Source: Neobacillus driksii
GTDB lineage: Bacteria; Bacillota; Bacilli; Bacillales; Cytobacillaceae
DNA length: 64,000 nt
Assembly (NCBI RefSeq): GCF_013409995.1
Contig: NZ_JACCBX010000007.1
Coordinates: 310,001 to 374,000, forward strand
Direction of reading: 5' to 3'
Shown here: piece after piece, positions 52,561-60,554 of the stretch
How positions within the stretch are numbered: the stretch's first letter is position 1
Layout of the letters: the number at the start of each line of letters is the position of its first letter
Position numbers and translations under genes: made by a program
The notes under the pieces: generated by a model
Seen by the model: the letters and a program-made list of their open reading frames with translations, nothing else
What the model was told of the DNA's origin: nothing
Databases searched by the model: none

Positions 52561-52915
52561 TTCATTCCTGCACCAAAATTGATATTTGCCTTACAAATTG
52601 CCCTACTATCGCTTGATTGATCAATCTTCCTCTAACGAATCGAGCCATGAGGCAGGACCGCATGGACACCTTTCACACCATTGACCACTTGCGAGATCAA
52701 CGGCCACACTAGCAATGCGGAAAGAACTGTGGGGATTTTGACTAATCAAATCAATTTTGTGAATCAATGAGTTCACTCTTTAACAGTTTGAAGTGCTAGT
52801 TCTACTAGCAGTATAACGATTTAACTATAAACAAAATAAAAATAAAAGGTAAATTTTAAAAGTTTTACTTGGATATGATTTTTTACGAAGCGCATAGTGT
52901 CAGCTCGACCAATTC
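52561..52915. other. Gene-free stretch before the 20-bp array
   Basis: I see no ORF with a ribosome binding site and no RNA gene. The DNA looks like decayed or spacer sequence. Confidence 0.4.
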
Positions 52916-53269
52916 GGCACGTAAAATAATATTTTGGCACGTAAATTTGAGAAACGGCACGTAAGATATTAATTTGGCAGGTATATTAGAAAAAGGGCAC
53001 ATAAAACTAAAAAACACTAAAAAAGGCAATATAAACTGTCTAAGGGTTGTACAAGATTGGTCTGGGATTAGCCCGAACTTTGTTATTGGATTTGACCTTT
53101 GCATAAACCAGCTCATTTTATAAATTTTTGATAACTGTAATAGTAGTTTGGCACGTAAATTGATAAATCGGCACGTAAACTGGAAAAATGGCACGTAAAA
53201 ATAAAATTCCGCACGTACGACTAATAGAGTAAGTAAGTGAAAGCCAAATGGCACGATCCTCTAAGAAGG
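52916..53269 (+). repeat. 20-bp-periodic GGCACGTAAA array in two blocks
   Basis: GGCACGTAAA-N10 units begin at 52916, 52936, 52956, 52976 and 52996, then at 53150, 53170, 53190, 53210 and 53250, each exactly 20 bp apart within a block (53230 is degenerate). The first ten bases are conserved and the second ten are AT-rich and variable. The last unit is folded into a terminator. The array lies just upstream of the NAD salvage operon. Confidence 0.85.
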
Positions 53270-53283
53270 ATGTGCCATTTTTA
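53245..53283 (+). terminator. Terminator at the end of the 20-bp array
   Basis: AAATGGCACGATCCT pairs with AAGGATGTGCCATTT (one bulge) and is followed by TTTT. It could end a transcript that runs through the array. Confidence 0.75.
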
Positions 53284-53311
53284 CTGCTTAAGGCAATCTT
53301 TGTAAAAAATA

Positions 53312-53370
53312 TTGACCAAAAACAAATACTGGAATATACTTTAATTAACAATTAACAAAACGTTAATTAA
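53312..53370 (+). promoter_or_regulatory. NAD-operon promoter and palindromic operator
   Basis: TTGACC (53312-53317) and TATACT (53335-53340) are 17 bp apart. Immediately downstream, TTAATTAAC (53341-53349) is repeated inverted as GTTAATTAA (53362-53370), placed to block transcription. It is the likely operator of the Nudix regulator encoded next. Confidence 0.75.
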
Positions 53371-53391
53371 TAAAAAGGGGTGAATAATAAA

Positions 53392-54156
53392 ATGAAAAAT
53401 CAATTTACAACACCAGATGGTTATACCAGTGATATTGCGGTCTTTACGATTACATCTGAAAGTAATGGTGAATATAAGCCTCCCCTAAAAAAACTGAAAA
53501 TTATGCTGATTAAACGAAGTGAAATAGACCATGAAGGCAATCCAAATATCGAAGCAGGGAAGTGGGCACTTCCAGGTGGATTTGTTCGGCCAAATGAAAC
53601 TGCTTTTCAGGCAGCTGAACGCAAACTTTTCGAAGAAACAGGAGTGGATGGACTTCGCATCAAACATTTTGGCGTTTATGACTCACCTAGTCGGGATAAC
53701 AGGGGATGGATTATTTCAAACGCTCACTATGTAATCGCGAATGAATCTTCCTTAAAAAAACGCAAAACGACTCTCGACGCGCAAGATATCCAGCTTTTTT
53801 CTATAGAAGAAGCGCTAGCTCTCGAACTTGCATTTGACCATCGCGCCATAATGGACGATGCCCTCTGGTTTATCAAGAAAGATATGGCCCTCACCACACT
53901 TGCAAAACATTTCCTCCCAGAAGAGTTTGTGCTTTCTGAGCTTCAAGGAGTTTTGCTTACCGTTTTGGATGACCCATCCATCTCAACTGATGCCGCATTT
54001 TTTAGAAAAGCACCAACACTACCTTTTATTGAAGCAGTATCGGAAAACGGAAAACTTAAGAAATCAAATGCATATTCGAAAACACCGGCACAGCTTTACC
54101 GTTTTACAGATTTTCAACCGATTGTTTCGGTCTATAGAAATAAACTAAAATGTTAG
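53392..54156 (+). CDS. NrtR-like Nudix-domain transcriptional regulator of NAD salvage
   Basis: The 254-residue protein has an N-terminal Nudix domain and a C-terminal winged-helix region (residues about 165-250, FVLSELQGVLLTVLDD), the NrtR architecture. The Nudix box GFVRPNETAFQAAERKLFEETGV has Lys where the first catalytic Glu of REUxEE belongs, so hydrolysis is probably lost and the domain senses ADP-ribose or a related ligand. ATG 53392 follows AAGGGGTGA. It is the first gene of an operon with pnuC and nadR, so they are its likely targets. Confidence 0.82.
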   Translation: MKNQFTTPDGYTSDIAVFTITSESNGEYKPPLKKLKIMLIKRSEIDHEGNPNIEAGKWALPGGFVRPNETAFQAAERKLFEETGVDGLRIKHFGVYDSPSRDNRGWIISNAHYVIANESSLKKRKTTLDAQDIQLFSIEEALALELAFDHRAIMDDALWFIKKDMALTTLAKHFLPEEFVLSELQGVLLTVLDDPSISTDAAFFRKAPTLPFIEAVSENGKLKKSNAYSKTPAQLYRFTDFQPIVSVYRNKLKC

Positions 54157-54169
54157 GGGAGAGTTACAA

Positions 54170-54865
54170 ATGGGGATATTAAAAAATTGGACGCGTTTTG
54201 AGATAGGTTGGCTGTTCACCTTTACCTTGATTAACATTTACCTGTTCTTCGCTTGGTCAGACTCACTGCTTGGTTTGATTTCATCGATTAGTGGTATGCT
54301 CTGCGTGGTTTTAGTGGCAAAAGGAAAAATCGCCAACTATTATTTCGGGATTGTCCAAACGTTAACCTATGCTTATATTGCTTATGGCTATAGCCTTTAT
54401 GGTGAGGTTATGTTAAATGCATTGTTCTACTTTCCGGTACAATTTATTGGTATCTATATGTGGAAAAAGAACAAAACCGAACATGGAGTTAAGGGAGAAG
54501 ATGTCATAATTAACAGCCTTACAAAAAAAGGTTGGTTCTATACAGTATTGTCTATCCTCATTCTTACGATTGGATATGGCTTTTTCTTGAAATTCCTAGG
54601 TGGCAATTTAGTCTGGACAGATTCAGCCACAAATGTATTATCAATCGCTGCACAAATCTTGATGTTGAAGCGATATACCGAACAATGGCTATTATGGATT
54701 GCAGTCAATGTATTATCGATCTTTCTATGGCTGGGTGCTCTTATTTCTCAAGGAGGAAATGATTTTTCCATGCTAGTGATGTGGTCAGCATTCCTAGTAA
54801 ATAGCATTTACGGGTATCTAAATTGGAGAAAACTATCGATCAAACAAGTTCAGGAGGCGGCCTAA
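54170..54865 (+). CDS. pnuC: PnuC-family nicotinamide riboside/mononucleotide transporter
   Basis: The 231-residue protein has seven or eight helices. It has the PnuC segments NYYFGIVQTLTYAYIAYGYSLYGEVMLN and WLLWIAVNVLSIFLW, with the conserved WxxY/W pattern. It imports nicotinamide riboside by facilitated diffusion, which requires kinase trapping by the next gene. Its stop and the nadR ATG are directly adjacent. Confidence 0.92.
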   Translation: MGILKNWTRFEIGWLFTFTLINIYLFFAWSDSLLGLISSISGMLCVVLVAKGKIANYYFGIVQTLTYAYIAYGYSLYGEVMLNALFYFPVQFIGIYMWKKNKTEHGVKGEDVIINSLTKKGWFYTVLSILILTIGYGFFLKFLGGNLVWTDSATNVLSIAAQILMLKRYTEQWLLWIAVNVLSIFLWLGALISQGGNDFSMLVMWSAFLVNSIYGYLNWRKLSIKQVQEAA

Positions 54866-55885
54866 ATGACAGTTGGTTTTATCGGAGGAAAATTCCTACC
54901 ATTACACCTTGGCCATGTGTATGCCATAGTTCATGCTTCAACAATCGTGGATGAACTGTATGTTATTTTATCTCATAGCGAACTGCGAGACAGAGAGCTT
55001 TGTCAAGATACCAAAATGAATTTTATTCCAGCTCCCATCCGGTTACGCTGGCTTTCACAATTAACCAAAGATATGCCACATGTAAAAGTAATTAGCATAG
55101 AAGATCAACAAGATAACGACAACTATGATTGGGCTGAAGGGGCTCAATTAATAAAAGGTAAAATCGGAAAGCCTATTGATTACGTTTTTAGTTCAGAAAT
55201 TCAATATAATGATATTTTTAAAGAATTATATCCTACTTCGAGGCACAAGCTGATTGATCCTCTGCGCTCCCAGGTTAACATCGCTGCGACAACCATTCGG
55301 ACGGAGGGTGTCTTTAAACAGTGGGAGTTTATACCTGATTTTGTTAGACCTTATTTTGTAAAAAAAATTGTTGTGGTTGGGACTGAAAGCTGTGGGAAAT
55401 CGACCCTCATAAGAAATCTTGCTAAAATCTACAATACAACTTATGCAGCAGAATATGGCCGAACGCTTTGTGAAGAATTAGGCGGCTGTGACGGGATTAT
55501 GGTAAAGGAAGATTATCAAAGGATTGCTTATGGGCATAAGATGGAAGAATTTAAGGCTATTGAAAAAGCAAATAAGCTTGTTTTTATTGATACCGAAGCC
55601 ATTGTAACCCAGTTTTATTCGAATCTATATAATGATGAACACCAGGCGATACTAGACGAAATTGCAAAATTGCAAGATTATGATCTTTGGTTATTCCTCG
55701 AACCCGATGTTAAATGGGTAGATGACGGGCTGCGAGTTCATGGCGAAGAGTCAGTTAGAGAACAAAATAATCAGCACCTAAAGACATTATTAAATAAACA
55801 TCATATTGACTTTAGGGTTTTGAACGGTAATTATGAGAACCGGCTTATGGAGGCTATACAATATATCGAAAAAGTAATCCAGTAA
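54866..55885 (+). CDS. nadR: NadR-type bifunctional NMN adenylyltransferase / nicotinamide riboside kinase
   Basis: Residues 1-160 are a nucleotidyltransferase domain (GGKFLPLHLGHVYAI with HxGH). Residues 170-339 are an NR kinase (GTESCGKSTLIRNLA, then RTLCEELGG). Unlike enterobacterial NadR it lacks the N-terminal DNA-binding domain; regulation is instead supplied by the Nudix protein. It phosphorylates imported NR to NMN and makes NAD. NadR is not a standard feature of Bacillus, so acquisition by transfer is plausible. Confidence 0.92.
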   Translation: MTVGFIGGKFLPLHLGHVYAIVHASTIVDELYVILSHSELRDRELCQDTKMNFIPAPIRLRWLSQLTKDMPHVKVISIEDQQDNDNYDWAEGAQLIKGKIGKPIDYVFSSEIQYNDIFKELYPTSRHKLIDPLRSQVNIAATTIRTEGVFKQWEFIPDFVRPYFVKKIVVVGTESCGKSTLIRNLAKIYNTTYAAEYGRTLCEELGGCDGIMVKEDYQRIAYGHKMEEFKAIEKANKLVFIDTEAIVTQFYSNLYNDEHQAILDEIAKLQDYDLWLFLEPDVKWVDDGLRVHGEESVREQNNQHLKTLLNKHHIDFRVLNGNYENRLMEAIQYIEKVIQ

Positions 55886-55989
55886 ATTTTTTCTTCTGTC
55901 TATTACGCAAAATTTTACTAGTGCATGTTAAGGCTAATCTGAGATAATAGTTGCATGTGTTTAATTTAAGTTGAATGGACGGAGAAAAC

Positions 55990-56919
55990 ATGACATCGAA
56001 TATGTTTTATTATTTAGGGTTAATTTTTGTATCAATTGTTTGGGGGATCAATTTTGGAGTTTCCCGTTGGGCTATGGTCGTGTTTCCTGCTGAGGTGTTT
56101 GTATTTCTCCGATTTGGTCTAGCCTTGCCTGTCTTATTTCTTATTTTAAAGTGGTCAGAAGGAAGTATAAAAGTGGAGAAACGTGATTTATTAAAACTTG
56201 CTATTATCGGCTTAATTGGCGTCACAGCGTTAGAAATCATGGTGATGTACTCTATCAAATATACCACTCTTGCGAATGCATCTTTATTAAACGTTGCTCC
56301 GTGGCCCATTTTTGCTGCTCTTTTTGCACCATTATTTACTCGGGAAAGAATTACCGTGAGAGTGGCCATTGGCGGATTTATTGCGCTTGTGGGAGTAACG
56401 CTGATCATCCTAGGGGGAAAAGATGGCTTTGATCTTAGTTCGGAGTATATGATCGGCAATTACATTGCTTTAGCTATCAGCTTAATCGGTGCACTATTTA
56501 ATTTGGCATGTATGCCGCTGATGAAGAAGTACTCACCTCTTCGTGTAACCACTTGGTACGTTTTATTTGGTTCACTATTTTTATTTCCGTTTACTGTTGA
56601 TAAATGGAGTGGGATCCAATGGGGTAATCTTTCCATCGTCACATGGGGAGCCGTTGCTTACAATGTGTTATTATGCACTGTCGCTGCATTTGTTATTTGG
56701 AATATCTGTATGAAACATGTAGGCGCTGCCAAAGCAAACTTCTTCCGTTATTTCGTACCAGCTGCGGCGGCTGTGGCAGGTGCGTTATTCTTTAATGAAT
56801 CTATTTGGATTACACAAATCATTGGTGGTTTAGTCATTGTTCTTGGTTTAGTTTGGATTGGAACGGAGAGAAAACAGCAGATTCCACCCGTTATTAATAT
56901 CTCAAACTCGAATAGATAA
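55990..56919 (+). CDS. EamA/DMT-family transporter
   Basis: The 309-residue protein has ten helices in two EamA repeats (LGLIFVSIVWGINFGVSRWA; IALAISLIGALFNLACMPLM). It probably exports a metabolite. ATG 55990 follows GGACGGAG; an ATG 15 nt upstream lacks that spacing. It is monocistronic. Confidence 0.88.
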   Translation: MTSNMFYYLGLIFVSIVWGINFGVSRWAMVVFPAEVFVFLRFGLALPVLFLILKWSEGSIKVEKRDLLKLAIIGLIGVTALEIMVMYSIKYTTLANASLLNVAPWPIFAALFAPLFTRERITVRVAIGGFIALVGVTLIILGGKDGFDLSSEYMIGNYIALAISLIGALFNLACMPLMKKYSPLRVTTWYVLFGSLFLFPFTVDKWSGIQWGNLSIVTWGAVAYNVLLCTVAAFVIWNICMKHVGAAKANFFRYFVPAAAAVAGALFFNESIWITQIIGGLVIVLGLVWIGTERKQQIPPVINISNSNR

Positions 56920-56993
56920 GAAATCACACTAACATGTATGAATAGAAAATAGAAAAAGAGCAAGAACTACAATACTATCTTTTTACAAAGGTA

Positions 56994-57022
56994 TCGACAG
57001 ATTGATGTGAAAAGTGTAAAAT
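56994..57022 (+). promoter_or_regulatory. Promoter of the preQ1-regulated transcript
   Basis: TCGACA (56994-56999) and TAAAAT (57017-57022) are 17 bp apart and lie 35 bp before the riboswitch. Confidence 0.6.
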
Positions 57023-57055
57023 AAGTGAATCCTAAATAAAAATCCACGTACTGTG

Positions 57056-57092
57056 GTCGAGGTTGTAGCACCCCTCGCTAAAAAAACTAAGA
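57056..57092 (+). promoter_or_regulatory. PreQ1-I riboswitch
   Basis: CGAGG pairs with CCTCG around TTGTAGCACC, followed by the A-rich tail CTAAAAAAACTAAG that forms the class I pseudoknot. This compact aptamer (about 34 nt) is directly followed by a terminator and a queuosine-precursor-type transporter gene. Confidence 0.88.
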
Positions 57093-57095
57093 CGA

Positions 57096-57128
57096 AGCAG
57101 CATTTCTCTTAGAGGTGCTGTTTTTTTG
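57096..57128 (+). terminator. Expression-platform terminator of the preQ1 riboswitch
   Basis: CAGCATTTCT pairs with AGAGGTGCTG and is followed by eight T. Ligand binding should favour it and switch the transporter off. Confidence 0.85.
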
Positions 57129-57164
57129 TTGTTCATCTTAGAGAGTAAAGGGGGAGTGGTTTTT

Positions 57165-57701
57165 GTGAGAATATTATTATATTTAGTTTCAATCGTGACT
57201 GCCAACGTAATAACGGCTGCATTTACACCATTGGTAATGGGGATTTTCATCGTTCCAATGGGAACATTTTTAATCGGGGCTACATTTATCTTCCGTGACC
57301 TGGTACAAAACAAGTACGGCAGAAAGAAGACGTACATGTTTATTGGATTAGCACTATTACTATCAGCAGTGGTTTCATCTATTCTCGGTGATACATTAAT
57401 CATCGTATTGGCATCGGCAGTTACTTTCGCGATAGCGGAAACAACAGATACTGAAATTTATACAAGACTGAAATTACCTATGAGCTTACGTGTTCTTTAC
57501 AGCGGAATTGTCGGAGGGGTCCTGGATTCTGCCATTTTCGTGGTTCTTGGTCTGAGCCCGTTAGGTGCAAACTTCCTTCCATGGGAAGCCGTTCCAGCAG
57601 CAATCTTAGGTCAAGTCATTGTTAAAACAATCATTCAAGGAATTGCAGCGCTTATCATTCATCAAACGAATAATATGAGCAAAAATACAGTAGCACATTA
57701 A
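57165..57701 (+). CDS. VUT/YhhQ-family queuosine precursor transporter
   Basis: The 178-residue protein has five or six helices and the VUT motif PMGTFLIGATFIFRDLVQNKYGRKKTY. The frame is open upstream, but GTG 57165 has AAAGGGGGAG in place and matches the family start. Members import preQ0/preQ1 or queuine. The preQ1-I riboswitch in the leader strongly supports that substrate and end-product repression. Confidence 0.9.
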   Translation: MRILLYLVSIVTANVITAAFTPLVMGIFIVPMGTFLIGATFIFRDLVQNKYGRKKTYMFIGLALLLSAVVSSILGDTLIIVLASAVTFAIAETTDTEIYTRLKLPMSLRVLYSGIVGGVLDSAIFVVLGLSPLGANFLPWEAVPAAILGQVIVKTIIQGIAALIIHQTNNMSKNTVAH

Positions 57702-57705
57702 GGTA

Positions 57706-57745
57706 AAAGCCCCAACTCTTTTTAGAGAGTTTGGGGCTTTTATTT
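57706..57745 (+). terminator. Terminator of the VUT transporter gene
   Basis: AAAAGCCCCAAACTCT-type stem pairs across a short loop with GAGTTTGGGGCTTTT. Confidence 0.88.
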
Positions 57746-57831
57746 ATATATTACATAGTCCAACAATGTCTAGTACGGACTATGTTAGGAATATATTCTT
57801 ATTATCCTTCAGAAAAGAGGTGTTTGTTATT

Positions 57832-58542
57832 ATGTTTTCTGTTACCGGAATGCAGACTTTCACATTCTTTTCAACGCCACATGTGTTGACGTTAATTCTC
57901 TTTTTTCTAACCTGTTTTCTTTTGGTGTATTATAGGCGTGGTCTTAAATCATACCAAAATCTCATAAAATGGACATTGTTCACTACATTAGTTCTTTGTG
58001 AAGTTTCCTTCCATTCGTAGTTAATCCTAACGAATCAATGGGAAGTGGCTGATATCCCGTTACAGCTTTGTTCACTCAGTACGTTTTTATCACTGTATTT
58101 ATTTTTGAAACCTAATCAGAAAGTGTTTAATCTGTTATTTTTTATCGGACTTCTTCCTGCGATATTAAGTATGGTCACACCGGATATCGTCTACCAATTT
58201 CCTCATTTTCGTTTCTTAAAATATTTCCTTCATCATTCAGCCATTCCACTATCTGTTTTGTACTTTATTCTCTTCGAAGGGTACAGAGTCCCTAGAAAAG
58301 CAGTTATTACTAGCTACCTTACTTTAAATGTGATTGCTGTACCCATATTTTACTTGAATCGGTTGTTGGACACTAACTTTTTCTTTTTAGCCAACCCGTC
58401 GGAATCAGAAACCTTACTGTCATTCTTTGGTAGTGGGATTATGTATTACATTAGCCTTGAAGTAGCCTCGATCATTGTGTTTGTCATTACCTATATACCA
58501 ATGGGTATTTTACTAAAAAGAGAGAATGGTACTACAAATTGA
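57832..58542 (+). pseudogene. YwaF/TIGR02206-type membrane protein with internal stop
   Basis: One reading frame from ATG 57832 (AAAGAGGTG upstream) to 58542 encodes a polytopic YwaF-like protein, interrupted only by TAG at 58018-58020. The N-part (FSVTGMQTFTFFSTPHV) and the C-part (DIPLQLCSLSTFLSLYLF) read on as one family member in the same frame. A single substitution or a sequencing error would explain it. Confidence 0.8.
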
Positions 58543-58549
58543 ATGGCAA

Positions 58550-58735
58550 AGTGTACAGCTTTATGAAAACCGTACAGTCTCTACAATAAAGTGTACAGCT
58601 TCTACAAAAAACCATACAGGTTCTACAAAAAACCATACAGGTTCTACAAAAAACCATACAGGTTCTACAAAAAACCATACAGTTCCTACAGAAAAGCGTA
58701 CAGTTTCTACAATTAACCGTATAGTGCCAACAGTA
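58550..58735. repeat. 21-bp-periodic GTACAG..TCTACAA tandem array
   Basis: TACAG recurs at 58554, 58573, 58594, 58615, 58636, 58657, 58678 and 58699, with TATAG at 58720; seven of eight intervals are exactly 21 bp. The central four copies are nearly identical and the outer ones diverged. An ORF passes through it (heptad NHTGSTK) but has no convincing start. Confidence 0.85.
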
Positions 58736-58866
58736 ACACAACTGATTTGTGTCTAATTTAATTCTTCTTTGTAAATAACAGGAAAACGCCTTCCCCTTCT
58801 CGAATATTTTTAAATAGCAACATGTAGAGTTTGTACTGAAACTTCTAATTTGAGAGGAGAAGCGTA

Positions 58867-60360
58867 ATGACGAACACAATTGTTGAAAGCGTTTACGGTA
58901 AGTTGCAAGGAGAACAAATCAATGGTGTATTTACATGGAAGGGGATCCCATATGCGAAGCCTCCAGTTGGATCACTTCGGTTTCGTGCTCCAGAGCGGCC
59001 AGATTCTTGGAAAGGTATTCGGAATGCGACCTCTTTTTCACCTGTTGCCCCACAATCACAACGAGAAATAATGGAGTTTTTTGGAAATGATATTTCAAAT
59101 ATGAGTGAGGACTGTCTGTACCTAAATGTATGGTCAAAAGGAGCCGATGATAAAAAGCGGCCAGTAATGGTTTGGATTCACGGCGGTGCATTTGTGTCTG
59201 GATCAGGGTCGAGCAGCTGGTATGACGGCGCTTCATTTGCTGCGCAAGGTGATGTCGTTGTCGTAACGATTAATTACCGCTTAGGAATTTTCGGTTTCCT
59301 TCACCTTGGAGAAATTGGCGGTGAAGAGTACGCGACTTCCGGAAATTGCGGCATTCAGGATCAGGTTGCAGCATTGCAGTGGGTGCAGGAGAACATTGCT
59401 GCGTTTGGAGGGGATCCAAATAATGTAACCATATTTGGAGAATCCGCGGGGGCAATGAGCATTGGTGTATTACTTGGATTCCCATCAGCACAAGGTCTAT
59501 TCCATAAAGCAATTCTCCAAAGTGGTGCTGCAGCAAATGTACATTCTTCGGAAAAAGCTACAAAAATTGCAGGTCACCTATTAGCATATTTACAACTAGA
59601 ACCTACGAATCTTTCAAAATTAGAGGAATTGTCAGTAGAACAGTTAATTCAGGCAGCCGACCTTGTTCCTCCAATGAGCTTAGGGCCAGTGATTGATGGT
59701 GTTTCACTGCCAAGACACCCGGAAGAGGCGATTGCTGATGGTTCTGCAAAGGATATCACCATCTTAATCGGGACAAATAAAGATGAATACAATATTTTTA
59801 GTGTTTTTGACCCAGAGTGGAAAAACGCAGATGAAACAAAAGTTACACAGCTTTTTGAAAAAACATTTGGTCCATTAGTGCCGCTTATTTCAGGTTACCT
59901 CGGAGGAAATCAGCCACTAACGCAAGAACTGTATAACAAGCTGCTCACCATGAGTGTCTTTACATATCCTGCACAAAAATTAACCGAACTGCAGGTAAAA
60001 CAAGGTGCTCCTGTTTGGATGTATCGCTTTGATTGGGAAACACCGGTGTTTGGCGGTGCACTAAAATCAACGCACGCCTTAGAAATTCCATTTGTTTTTA
60101 ATACATTAGATACACCAAATACGGAAAATTTCACAGGCTCTTCTCCAGAACGTGAATTGGTAGCCAGCCAAATGCATCAGGTATGGATAAACTTTGCCCG
60201 AAACGGCAATCCAAATTCAGAAAGCCTTCCTGAATGGCCTCAGTATAATTTGAACGACCGATCTACTATGATTTTTAATTTAGAAAGTGCGGTAGATAAT
60301 GATCCAAATCGTAAGGAACGGATGATTTGGGAACAGGCAACAATGATGATGAAATCCTAA
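58867..60360 (+). CDS. Type-B carboxylesterase (PnbA-like)
   Basis: The 497-residue protein has the oxyanion motif IHGGAFVSGSGSS and the nucleophile motif FGESAGAMS (Ser193), with NVTIFGES just before. It also has a Glu of the triad and STHALEIPFVF with the His. It is close in size to Bacillus p-nitrobenzyl esterase. There is no signal peptide, so it is cytosolic. GAGAGGAG precedes the ATG. A GTGCCAGGCACC hairpin is its terminator. Confidence 0.93.
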   Translation: MTNTIVESVYGKLQGEQINGVFTWKGIPYAKPPVGSLRFRAPERPDSWKGIRNATSFSPVAPQSQREIMEFFGNDISNMSEDCLYLNVWSKGADDKKRPVMVWIHGGAFVSGSGSSSWYDGASFAAQGDVVVVTINYRLGIFGFLHLGEIGGEEYATSGNCGIQDQVAALQWVQENIAAFGGDPNNVTIFGESAGAMSIGVLLGFPSAQGLFHKAILQSGAAANVHSSEKATKIAGHLLAYLQLEPTNLSKLEELSVEQLIQAADLVPPMSLGPVIDGVSLPRHPEEAIADGSAKDITILIGTNKDEYNIFSVFDPEWKNADETKVTQLFEKTFGPLVPLISGYLGGNQPLTQELYNKLLTMSVFTYPAQKLTELQVKQGAPVWMYRFDWETPVFGGALKSTHALEIPFVFNTLDTPNTENFTGSSPERELVASQMHQVWINFARNGNPNSESLPEWPQYNLNDRSTMIFNLESAVDNDPNRKERMIWEQATMMMKS

Positions 60361-60363
60361 AAG

Positions 60364-60410
60364 AGTGCCAGGCACCATCTTATTAAAAGGATGGTGCCTG
60401 GCACTTTTAC
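60364..60410 (+). repeat. GTGCCAGGCACC hairpin (dispersed repeat, terminator)
   Basis: AGTGCCAGGCACCATC pairs perfectly with GATGGTGCCTGGCACT over 16 bp, followed by TTTTAC, directly after the carboxylesterase stop. Confidence 0.9.
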
Positions 60411-60554
60411 AGTCTAGACCCCTATTTTGTAAAAATTTCACCACACATATTTGCTATTACATTACAAAATTAAAATAGTAGTTTGATCTTTTTACACGCT
60501 CAGTGAAAGGAACTTAATAATACCTGAGAGAATAGTAGATAAAGGAGAATAAAA

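Noticed and set aside
52883..53254. Minus-strand ORF over the 20-bp array (repeated YVPFxxFTC)
   Set aside because: It comes from the periodic DNA, has no ribosome binding site and changes frame with each unit.
58550..58735. CRISPR array
   Set aside because: Units are 21-bp direct repeats without unique spacers, there are no cas genes, and the period is far too short.
58526..58756. ORF across the 21-bp array with NHTGSTK heptads (+), and the antisense cysteine-rich ORF 58532-58879
   Set aside because: A 21-bp period keeps any frame open, so the ORFs follow from the repeat itself. Neither has a good ribosome binding site, and the antisense one runs into the esterase gene.
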